The notes below the pieces were generated by a model. It was not told the origin of the DNA, did no database searches, and was given only the letters and a program-made list of their open reading frames with translations. A DNA stretch of 8,797 bases, from positions 1 through 8,797 of the forward strand of contig JALSJG010000224.1 of the NCBI GenBank assembly GCA_026989475.1, in the 5' to 3' direction. The position numbers were made by a program, and so were the translations under genes. This document shows positions 1-5,269 of this stretch, piece after piece. Within the stretch, counting starts at the first letter, position 1. Every line of letters begins with the position of its first letter. The DNA comes from Thermaceae bacterium. GTDB taxonomy: Bacteria; Deinococcota; Deinococci; Deinococcales; Marinithermaceae.

Positions 1-446
1 GCCGCCCAGGAGTCCATGCGGGCGTTGTTCGAGGTTCGGAAGACGTAGGGGAGGCACATCTCGGTGAGCCGCGGGGTGGCGGCGTGGGTGACGACGAGCG
101 GCACCTTGTACTCGTTGGCCACCGGGGCCATCGCGAGGCTTACGGAGCTCGAGTCGATGCCGAAGAGGAAGTCCACCTTTTCCTCGAGGATCAGCCTTTT
201 GGCCTCCCGCACCGCCTGGTCGGGCTTGCCGTGGTCCACGAAGATGAGCTCGATGGGCCGGCCGAGCAAGCCGCCCGCGGCGTTGATTTCCTCGGCGGCG
301 AGGCTCGCACCTTCCTTCGAGGCCTGGCCGTAGTTGGCGAAGTTGCCCGAGAGGATGTAAAGCGCGCCGATCTTGATCGGCTCGGCCGCGAGCGCGAAAC
401 CCAAAAGGCTCAGGAGAATAAGGATCCCAGGCTTTACCGGCTTCAT
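1..446 (-). CDS. Branched-chain amino-acid type ABC transporter substrate-binding protein (N-terminal part, cut by window edge)
   Basis: This is the amino-terminal 148 codons of a periplasmic ligand-binding protein; the remainder lies beyond base 1. The start is ATG at 446-444, preceded by a purine-rich AAGGGGG about 9 bases upstream. Residues 1-21 form a signal peptide: a lysine-containing N-terminus, a leucine-rich core and an ALA-type cleavage site, with no lipobox cysteine. The mature part opens with EPIKIGALYILSGNFANYG, followed by GASLAAEEINAAGGLLGRPI and, near residue 70, a VDHGKPDQAVREAKRL stretch. This is the typical first lobe of the Peripla_BP_6 (LivK-like) family. Known members deliver branched-chain amino acids, amides, urea or aromatic acids to a HAAT-type permease. 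The ligand cannot be told from this fragment. The gene has its own TATAAT box at 480-485, so it is probably transcribed separately from the upstream pepF. The family call is firm; the substrate is open. Confidence 0.9.
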   Translation of the reverse strand, partial: MKPVKPGILILLSLLGFALAAEPIKIGALYILSGNFANYGQASKEGASLAAEEINAAGGLLGRPIELIFVDHGKPDQAVREAKRLILEEKVDFLFGIDSSSVSLAMAPVANEYKVPLVVTHAATPRLTEMCLPYVFRTSNNARMDSWA

Positions 447-479
447 ACTCCGTACCCCCTTGTTTCTTGCCCGCCTTCA

Positions 480-485
480 ATTATA
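480..485 (-). promoter_or_regulatory. TATAAT -10 box of the substrate-binding protein gene
   Basis: Read on the minus strand, 485 to 480 is a perfect TATAAT. It lies 33 bases before the ATG at 446, predicting a leader of roughly 27 bases that contains the AAGGGGG ribosome-binding site. No good TTGACA-like -35 is visible at 16-18 bases upstream; that position is occupied by the hairpin at 494-513. Unlike the two divergent promoters in this window, this one gives a leadered mRNA. Confidence 0.55.
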
Positions 486-493
486 TGAAAGGC

Positions 494-513
494 CGCGGGG
501 CAAATGCCCCGCG
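494..513 (-). terminator. Possible intrinsic terminator downstream of pepF
   Basis: An inverted repeat with an 8-bp perfect GC-rich stem (CGCGGGGC and GCCCCGCG around the loop AAAT) begins 23 bases after the pepF stop codon. On the minus strand it is followed by a short, interrupted T stretch (CCTTTC), so it is a weak rho-independent terminator at best. It separates pepF from the next minus-strand gene, which has its own -10 box just downstream. Confidence 0.5.
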
Positions 514-536
514 CGCGGTTCGGGCGCCTGGCCTGG

Positions 537-2300
537 CTAGGAGGTTACCACCAAGGTTTTGAGTTGCGCGATGCGTTCGGAAAGGTAAGTGAATCCCGCT
601 TGCCAGAATCCGGGGTCTTCCACGTCGAACCCCTCGCGGGCGAGGAGCTCGGTGGGGGCGACCGAGCCCCCGGCGGAGAGCAGCCGCTTGAGCCGGGGCA
701 CGAAGCGCCGGCCTTCCTCCTGGTAGCGGCGGTAAAGGGCGTAGACGAGGAGCTGGCCGAAGGCGTAGGCGTAAACGTAGAAGGGCGTGTGGTAAAAGTG
801 CGGCACCATCAGCCACTCGAAGCGGAAGGCCTCGGGGAGCTCCACCGCGTCCCCGAACTGGGCCTTGAGCGTCTCGAAGTAGACCTCGTGGACGGCCGAG
901 AGCGGGGCCCCCTCGGCGAGGAGCCGGTGAGCCTCGGTCTCGAAGCGGGCGAAGTAGGCCTGGCGGACGACGGTGGCGTAGGCGTCGTCGAGCTGGTCGA
1001 AGAGGATCTGGGCCTTTAAGGCGGGGTCCTTCTCCTCGGCGAGGAGGGCGTCGGTGAGCAGGATCTCGCCGAAGGTCGAGGCCATCTCGGCGAGCGGCAG
1101 GGGCGCGTGGAAGGTGAAGACCGGGTGCTCGGCGGCGAGCAGGGCGTGGATCGCGTGCCCGAGCTCGTGGGCGAGGGTGGCCACGTCCCGGGCCTCGCCC
1201 TGGAAGTTAAGGAGAAGGTAGGGGGTGACGCCGGGGGCGGGGCCGTAGGAGAAGGCGCCGCCCCGCTTGCCGGGCCGGGGGTAGACGTCCACGTGCCCTT
1301 CCTCGACCACCCGGCGAGCGAGCGCGGCGAACTCGGGGTCGAAGGCGCGAAAAGCGAGCTCGACCTTATGAAGCGCCTCTTCGAAGGTGAAGCTGCGCTC
1401 GGCCTTTACCGCTGGGGCGTAGAGGTCGTAGCGGGAAAGCTTGGGCACCCCGAGCGCCCTGGCCTTGAGCTGGAAGTACTCGTGGAAGACCGGCGCTCCT
1501 TCGGCGACCGCTTCGAGCAGCGCCTCGACCACCCGGTCGGGGAGATCGTTCATCTTGTTCCGGGCGGCGATGGGGCTTTCGAAACCCCGGAGCTTGACGA
1601 ACTCGTTTTGCCAGTCGAGCACCACCAGGCGGTAGAGCTCCCCGAGGACCAGGGCCTCGTTTTCGAAGAGGGCGAGGGCGGCGTCGTAGGCGGCCCGGCG
1701 GACGGCGGGGTCTTGGTGGTGGGTGTACTTGCCGAGCTCGCTCTTTTGGATCGTGACCTTCTCGCCCCTGACCTCGAAGGCGATGCGGTAGCGGTCGTTC
1801 AAGACGTTATAGGTCTTCGCGTGGGCGCGGGCGGCGACGTTTTTAAGCTGGATCGCCCGCTCGGCCTCCTCCGAGAGGGTGTGGGGGCGCCAGGCGCGGA
1901 GCTCGCTGAGCCAGTAGGCGTAGCGCGCCCCCGCTGCCTCGAGGAGGGTTTTTGCCTTTTCTTCCGGAAGGTTTTTCCACCAGATCTCGAAGAAGAGTAG
2001 CCGGGCGGCGAGCTCGCCGAGGAGCTGGTTTACCCGGACGTACTGGGCCTGGGCGGTCTCCGAGTTCGCGTCCTCGTAGAAACGAAGGGCGGCGTAAGCC
2101 CGGACCCGGGCGGCAAGGTCGGCGAAGGCTTCGTAATCCTTGAGAAAGGCAAGGAAGGTTTCCGGGTCCCCGGCGCGGAGCGGGTCGCGCCTATCTTCCA
2201 GGGCCTCGGTCTTGGCCTTAAGCTCCTCGAGGGCGGCCTCGAAGGCCGCTTGGCTTTCGAAGAGGGCGGCGAAGTCCCAGCGATCTGACCCACGAGTCAT
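537..2300 (-). CDS. pepF: M3-family zinc oligoendopeptidase F
   Basis: This cytoplasmic metallopeptidase of 587 residues degrades oligopeptides, usually of 7-17 residues, in the PepF/thimet M3 family. The zinc site is clear: HELGH at residues 378-382 gives two histidine ligands and the catalytic glutamate. The EMAS motif at 405-408 supplies the third ligand in the family's HExxH...ExxS spacing. The C-terminal HFYHTPFYVYAYAFGQ block is the conserved substrate-binding segment carrying His and Tyr residues. The N-terminal 110 residues are the helical oligoendopeptidase N domain. The length is normal for bacterial PepF. I chose ATG at 2300 rather than a frame-open start at 2381. The longer form would add 27 non-family residues and run into the divergent gene, and a -10 box lies 7 bases before the ATG at 2300. 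No Shine-Dalgarno sequence is well placed, so translation is probably leaderless. Confidence 0.95.
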   Translation of the reverse strand: MTRGSDRWDFAALFESQAAFEAALEELKAKTEALEDRRDPLRAGDPETFLAFLKDYEAFADLAARVRAYAALRFYEDANSETAQAQYVRVNQLLGELAARLLFFEIWWKNLPEEKAKTLLEAAGARYAYWLSELRAWRPHTLSEEAERAIQLKNVAARAHAKTYNVLNDRYRIAFEVRGEKVTIQKSELGKYTHHQDPAVRRAAYDAALALFENEALVLGELYRLVVLDWQNEFVKLRGFESPIAARNKMNDLPDRVVEALLEAVAEGAPVFHEYFQLKARALGVPKLSRYDLYAPAVKAERSFTFEEALHKVELAFRAFDPEFAALARRVVEEGHVDVYPRPGKRGGAFSYGPAPGVTPYLLLNFQGEARDVATLAHELGHAIHALLAAEHPVFTFHAPLPLAEMASTFGEILLTDALLAEEKDPALKAQILFDQLDDAYATVVRQAYFARFETEAHRLLAEGAPLSAVHEVYFETLKAQFGDAVELPEAFRFEWLMVPHFYHTPFYVYAYAFGQLLVYALYRRYQEEGRRFVPRLKRLLSAGGSVAPTELLAREGFDVEDPGFWQAGFTYLSERIAQLKTLVVTS

Positions 2301-2322
2301 GCCTTTCACTATAGTGGGGTGC
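2301..2322. promoter_or_regulatory. Palindromic bidirectional promoter for two leaderless genes
   Basis: The whole 22-base gap between the divergent start codons is centred on the perfect 10-bp palindrome CACTATAGTG (2307-2316). It reads TATAGT on the plus strand (2310-2315) and TATAGT on the minus strand (2313-2308). In both directions exactly 7 bases separate the hexamer from the ATG, so transcription should begin at or next to the start codon. A partial -35 match (CTGACC, 2285-2290, spacer 19) exists for the plus direction; none is convincing for minus. The two promoters overlap physically, so only one polymerase can open DNA there at a time. Confidence 0.7.
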
Positions 2323-3654
2323 ATGGGTGAGCGTCTCGTCGTCATCGGGGGCGTGGCCGCGGGGATGAGCGCCGCGGCCAAGGCGAAGCGGGAAAACCCG
2401 GAGCTCGAGGTCCTAGCCTTCGAGAAGACCCGTTTCGTCTCCTACGGGGCCTGCGGCCTGCCCTACTTCCTCTCGGGCGAGGTCGCGCGGGTCGAGGACC
2501 TGGTGGCCCGCACCCCGGAGCAGTTCAAAAAGCAGGGCATCACCGCCCTTACCCGCCACGAGGTGGTGGCGGTGGACTACGCAAACCGCGAGGTGACGGT
2601 GGCCGCCCTGGACGAGGGCCGGGAGTTCAAGGAGCGCTTTGACTACCTGGTGGTGGCGACCGGGGCCCGGCCGGTGGTGCCCGACCTTCCCGGGGTCGAA
2701 CTCCCGGGGGTCTTCGTGCTCCGGATCCCGGAGGACGGCGTCGCCATCCGCGAGTGGATGACGAGCGCCCGCCGGGCGGTGATCGTGGGGGGCGGGTACA
2801 TCGGGCTCGAGGTCGCCGAGGCCTTCCGCTCCCGCGGGCTCGAGGTCGCGGTGGTCGAGGCCGAGGACCGGGTCTTGCCCATGGTGGACCCCGAGCTCGG
2901 CGAGCTCATCGCCGGGGAACTAAAGAAGCACGGCGTCGAGCTCCTCACCGGGACCCGGCTGGAGGCGATCCTGGGCGAGGGGAAGGTGGAGGCGGTGGAG
3001 ACCACCGCGGGTCGCCTTGAGGCGGACCTCGTCCTGCTCTCGGTGGGGATCCGCCCGAACGTCGAACTCGCGAAAAGCTTCGGCGTGGCGCTCGGGCCCA
3101 CCGGGGCGATCCAGGTCGATGAACAGATGCGCACCAACCTCGAGGGCGTCTTCGCCGCGGGTGACGTGGCCGAGAGCCGCCACCTGGTCACCGGTGAGCC
3201 CTACTGGCTGCCCCTCGGGGATGTCGCCAACAAGCACGGCCGCACCGCCGGTACCGTGATCGGCGGGAAGGAGGCCGCCTTCCGGGGGGTGCTCGGTACC
3301 GCCATCACCCGGATCTTCGGCCTCGCGGTGGCGGTGACCGGCCTCACCGAGACCGCGGCCAAGAAGAAGGGCTTCGCCGCGAAGAGCGTCCTGATCAAGA
3401 GCCGCGACCGCGCCCACTACATGCCGGGGGGCCGCCCCTTCGTGGTCAAGCTGGTCTACGAGGAGGGCACGGGCCGGCTCCTCGGTGGCCAGATCGTCGG
3501 GCACCGGAACGACGCGCTCCGCATCGACGCGGTGGCGGCGCTTTTGGCGAAGGGGGGCACGGTCGAGGACCTGCGCGCCCTCGACCTCGCCTACGCCCCA
3601 CCCTTCAGCCCGGTCTGGGATCCCCTTTTGGTGGCCGCGAACCAGGCTCGCTAG
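2323..3654 (+). CDS. CoA-disulfide-reductase-family FAD/NAD(P)H oxidoreductase
   Basis: This cytoplasmic flavoenzyme of 443 residues belongs to the single-cysteine branch of the pyridine nucleotide-disulfide oxidoreductases. Known relatives reduce CoA disulfide, or CoA persulfide and polysulfide, with NAD(P)H, and some act as NADH oxidases. The FAD-binding GGVAAGMSAA is at residues 9-18. The redox cysteine Cys44 sits in SYGACGLPYF. VVATGARP is at 110-117, the NAD(P)H-binding GGGYIGLE at 156-163 and the second FAD motif AAGDVAE at 278-284. The C-terminal DLAYAPPFSPVWDP block (421-434) is the signature of CoA-disulfide reductases and supplies the active-site tyrosine from the other subunit. There is no C-terminal rhodanese domain, unlike the CoADR-RHD fusions. 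The start is ATG at 2323, supported by the FAD motif position and the adjacent -10 box; an earlier in-frame start would overlap pepF. Its stop shares CTAG with the kinase gene on the other strand. Which thiol substrate it uses is uncertain. Confidence 0.9.
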   Translation: MGERLVVIGGVAAGMSAAAKAKRENPELEVLAFEKTRFVSYGACGLPYFLSGEVARVEDLVARTPEQFKKQGITALTRHEVVAVDYANREVTVAALDEGREFKERFDYLVVATGARPVVPDLPGVELPGVFVLRIPEDGVAIREWMTSARRAVIVGGGYIGLEVAEAFRSRGLEVAVVEAEDRVLPMVDPELGELIAGELKKHGVELLTGTRLEAILGEGKVEAVETTAGRLEADLVLLSVGIRPNVELAKSFGVALGPTGAIQVDEQMRTNLEGVFAAGDVAESRHLVTGEPYWLPLGDVANKHGRTAGTVIGGKEAAFRGVLGTAITRIFGLAVAVTGLTETAAKKKGFAAKSVLIKSRDRAHYMPGGRPFVVKLVYEEGTGRLLGGQIVGHRNDALRIDAVAALLAKGGTVEDLRALDLAYAPPFSPVWDPLLVAANQAR

Positions 3655-4445
3655 GAACAGGCGGCAAGCGCCCGACGAACGCTCCCTAGGTAGCCGCTGC
3701 CGAAGAAAAGCACGTGCACCAGCAGGTAGTAGAGCTGGTAGCAGGGAAGCGCGTCCCGGACCTCGGGCGGAACCGGGTAGAGGGCCCCGTATTCCTGCCA
3801 AAAGAGCTCCGGGAAGCCGCCAAAGAGTCGCATCATCGCGAGGTCCACGCCCCGCTCGCCGACCCAGACCGAGGGATCGAGGAGGGCGGGGCCCGCTTCG
3901 CTCATGTGGACGTTGCCCGACCAAAGGTCGCCGTGGATCAGGGTCGGGCCCTCGGTGGGAAGGCGGAGGCGGGGAAGGAGCGACTCCAGCTCCGGACCCA
4001 GGGTACCGAGCTGGGTCCAGGTGGCCTGGATCAGGGGTAGGAGCCTTTTCTCCGTGAAGAAGCGGCTCCAGTCTTCCCCTTCGCCGGCGGGGAGGGGAAA
4101 GGTCCCGAGGTAGCCGGGGCGCGGCCCGCCGTAGCGGGTTCCTCGCGTCCGGTGAAGCCGCGCCAGCATCCGGGCGAGGCCCTTCCAGTCGTCGGGTCCC
4201 GGGGGGAGGTACTCGAGCACGATTCCCCCTTCCCCCACCCAGTGGACCCGGGGCACCCGGACTGCCGCCTCGGCGAGGGCCTTGAGCCCTTCCGCTTCGG
4301 CCCAAAAGAGGCCCGGCGGCGGGTCCTCGTGGGTTTTGACCACGAAGGGGCCGGCCCGGTAGACGCGGGAGACGTCCCCGCCCGAAAGCGGGACGGGTTC
4401 CGGCGCGGAGAGCCCGGCGGTTTTAAGAATCGCGCTCGGATCCAC
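3651..4445 (-). CDS. Fructosamine-3-kinase-family protein (likely ribulosamine/erythrulosamine 3-kinase)
   Basis: This is a kinase of the Fructosamin_kin family (aminoglycoside-phosphotransferase fold), about 264 residues. It phosphorylates the 3-hydroxyl of ketoamines formed on lysines by sugars, making them unstable so that the amine is freed. With the start chosen here, VVKTH (Lys37) is the ATP lysine. LIHGDLWSGNV at about 169-179 carries the catalytic Asp173 and the metal-binding Asn178. LLDPSVWVGERGVDLAMM (188-205) holds the second metal aspartate. Characterised bacterial relatives, including the T. thermophilus one, act on ribulosamines and erythrulosamines rather than fructosamines. 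The phosphatase gene lies immediately upstream and overlaps it, the arrangement reported for T. thermophilus. I chose GTG at 4445, a 23-base overlap with the phosphatase; ATG at 4490 would overlap by 68 bases and add a low-complexity Ser/Pro leader. No strong ribosome-binding site decides it. The last four bases are shared with the convergent flavoenzyme gene. Confidence 0.88.
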   Translation of the reverse strand: MDPSAILKTAGLSAPEPVPLSGGDVSRVYRAGPFVVKTHEDPPPGLFWAEAEGLKALAEAAVRVPRVHWVGEGGIVLEYLPPGPDDWKGLARMLARLHRTRGTRYGGPRPGYLGTFPLPAGEGEDWSRFFTEKRLLPLIQATWTQLGTLGPELESLLPRLRLPTEGPTLIHGDLWSGNVHMSEAGPALLDPSVWVGERGVDLAMMRLFGGFPELFWQEYGALYPVPPEVRDALPCYQLYYLLVHVLFFGSGYLGSVRRALAACS

Positions 4446-4905
4446 CGGCAAGCCGTTTGAGCCAGCGGGCGACGAGGTCCTCGAGCTCAAGGTAGGTCTC
4501 CTCGCAGGCGGCCTCGTCCCCTTCCCAGGGGTCGCTCACCTCGCCCCCGCCCCAGGGCTCGGTGATGAGGCGGACCTTCTCCCGGTGGCCCCCCGCCCGG
4601 CGCAAGAGATCCCGCTCTACTTCCCGGTCGGCGGCGAGGATCAGGTCAAAGGTCTCGAAGTCCTCGGGCGCGACCTGGCGGGCGACGTGGTCGAAGTAGG
4701 CGCCGTGGCGCTTTAAGACCGCCGCGGCCCGGGGGTCCATCGGCTCGCCCACGTGCCAGGGGCCGGTCCCTGCCGAGTCGGCTTCGAAGCGTTCGGCGAG
4801 CCCCTGCTCCCGGACGAGCTTTCGGAAGATGCCTTCGGCGATCGGGCTGCGACAGATGTTTCCGAGGCAGACGAAGAGCACCCGGGTCTTCTCCATGCCG
4901 TCCAT
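4423..4905 (-). CDS. Low-molecular-weight protein-tyrosine/ribulosamine phosphatase
   Basis: This small cytoplasmic phosphatase of 160 residues has the cysteine-phosphate mechanism. The P-loop CLGNICRS at residues 13-20 gives the C(X)5R signature with nucleophile Cys13 and Arg19. A DP motif at 125-126 supplies the general acid Asp125. In the classical family DP is followed by one or two tyrosines that hold the substrate; here it is DPWEG, with Trp127 in that place. The gene is second in a three-gene operon: its ATG overlaps the stop of the upstream regulator (TAATG, 4907-4903), and the downstream kinase starts inside it. The T. thermophilus enzyme from the equivalent phosphatase-kinase operon was reported to dephosphorylate ribulosamine 5-phosphates as well as phosphotyrosine. 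By context the same role, preparing glycated lysines for the kinase, is the best guess here. An internal ATG at 4896 is an alternative start three codons later. ArsC-type arsenate reductase is less likely, since the C-terminal redox cysteines are absent. Confidence 0.9.
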   Translation of the reverse strand: MDGMEKTRVLFVCLGNICRSPIAEGIFRKLVREQGLAERFEADSAGTGPWHVGEPMDPRAAAVLKRHGAYFDHVARQVAPEDFETFDLILAADREVERDLLRRAGGHREKVRLITEPWGGGEVSDPWEGDEAACEETYLELEDLVARWLKRLAGGSERDS

Positions 4906-5240
4906 TATTCCCCGAAGGCCTCCTCGAAGGCGCGCCGCACCCCGGCCTCGGCGGCCTCGAGAAAGCGCCGGTAGCGGGCGAGGAAGTCCTTGCCCTTTTC
5001 GGTGAGCCGGGTGCCGCCCCCGCCTTCGCCGCCGCTTTGGGAAACCGCGAGGGGAAAGCCGAGGGCGGCCTCGACCTCGCGAAGCCGGGCCCAGGCGGCG
5101 CGGTAAGAAAAGCCCGCCGCTTTCGCCGCCGCCTTCAGGCTGCCGGTTTCCTCGATGGCCTGGAGGAGCCTTAGCGTCCTAGGGCCCATCAGGTAGCGGC
5201 CGTCCTCGGACTCAAGCCAGTACTTGCCCCGCGGTCGCAC
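4905..5240 (-). CDS. ModE-type winged-helix DNA-binding protein without molybdate-binding domain
   Basis: This 111-residue protein corresponds only to the N-terminal DNA-binding half of ModE-like regulators (LysR-type winged helix). KYWLESEDGRYLMGPRTLRLL precedes the helix-turn-helix at about 32-52 (TGSLKAAAKAAGFSYRAAW). The wing contains the family's glycine-rich GGEGGGGTRLT at 70-80, followed by a C-terminal helix. Full-length E. coli ModE carries C-terminal Mop/TOBE domains that bind molybdate; they are missing here, as in many stand-alone family members, so the ligand, if any, is unknown. The start is GTG at 5240, set by the conserved length and by GATAAT (5252-5247), 6 bases before it. 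GGGAGG touches the GTG and is too close to be a normal ribosome-binding site. The gene heads the phosphatase-kinase operon and is divergent from the phosphoglycerate mutase gene. It could control either or both through the dyad between them. This is inference. Confidence 0.85.
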   Translation of the reverse strand: MRPRGKYWLESEDGRYLMGPRTLRLLQAIEETGSLKAAAKAAGFSYRAAWARLREVEAALGFPLAVSQSGGEGGGGTRLTEKGKDFLARYRRFLEAAEAGVRRAFEEAFGE

Positions 5241-5269
5241 CCTCCCATTATCGCGCGCATAATGGGGCC
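5241..5269. promoter_or_regulatory. Divergent leaderless promoters inside an 8-7-8 inverted repeat
   Basis: The 29 bases between the two start codons contain CCCATTAT (5244-5251) and its exact reverse complement ATAATGGG (5259-5266), separated by CGCGCGC. The right arm gives CATAAT (5258-5263), 6 bases before the mutase ATG; the left arm read on the minus strand gives GATAAT (5252-5247), 6 bases before the regulator's GTG. Six bases is the normal distance from a -10 hexamer to +1, so both mRNAs should begin at the start codon itself. I see no good -35 for either. The dyad could also be an operator for the adjacent ModE-type protein. Confidence 0.65.

Noticed and set aside
1107..2000. Long open frame (297 codons) on the plus strand opposite pepF
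   Set aside because: Its Gly/Val/Glu-rich translation matches no family, and it lies wholly antisense to a gene with an intact zinc site. Long antisense frames are expected from the third-position GC bias here.
2140..2322. N-terminal extension of the flavoenzyme to an upstream in-frame start
   Set aside because: The added Ser/Arg-rich residues lie antisense in pepF, and the FAD motif is correctly placed with ATG at 2323.
2301..2381. 27-residue N-terminal extension of PepF
   Set aside because: It overlaps the divergent gene and carries no family similarity; the promoter element lies just before ATG 2300.
2920..4305. 461-codon minus-strand frame across the flavoenzyme and kinase genes
   Set aside because: The translation is Arg/Pro/Gly-rich low-complexity material that crosses two well-supported genes in other frames. 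It is an artefact of high GC.
4446..4490. ATG start at 4490 for the kinase
   Set aside because: It would give a 68-base overlap with the phosphatase and a low-complexity leader; GTG at 4445 starts at the first family-like residues. This is not certain.
4423..4905. Arsenate reductase (ArsC) reading of the phosphatase gene
   Set aside because: The additional redox cysteines needed for thioredoxin-coupled ArsC are not present in the C-terminal part, and the partner gene is a sugar-amine kinase.
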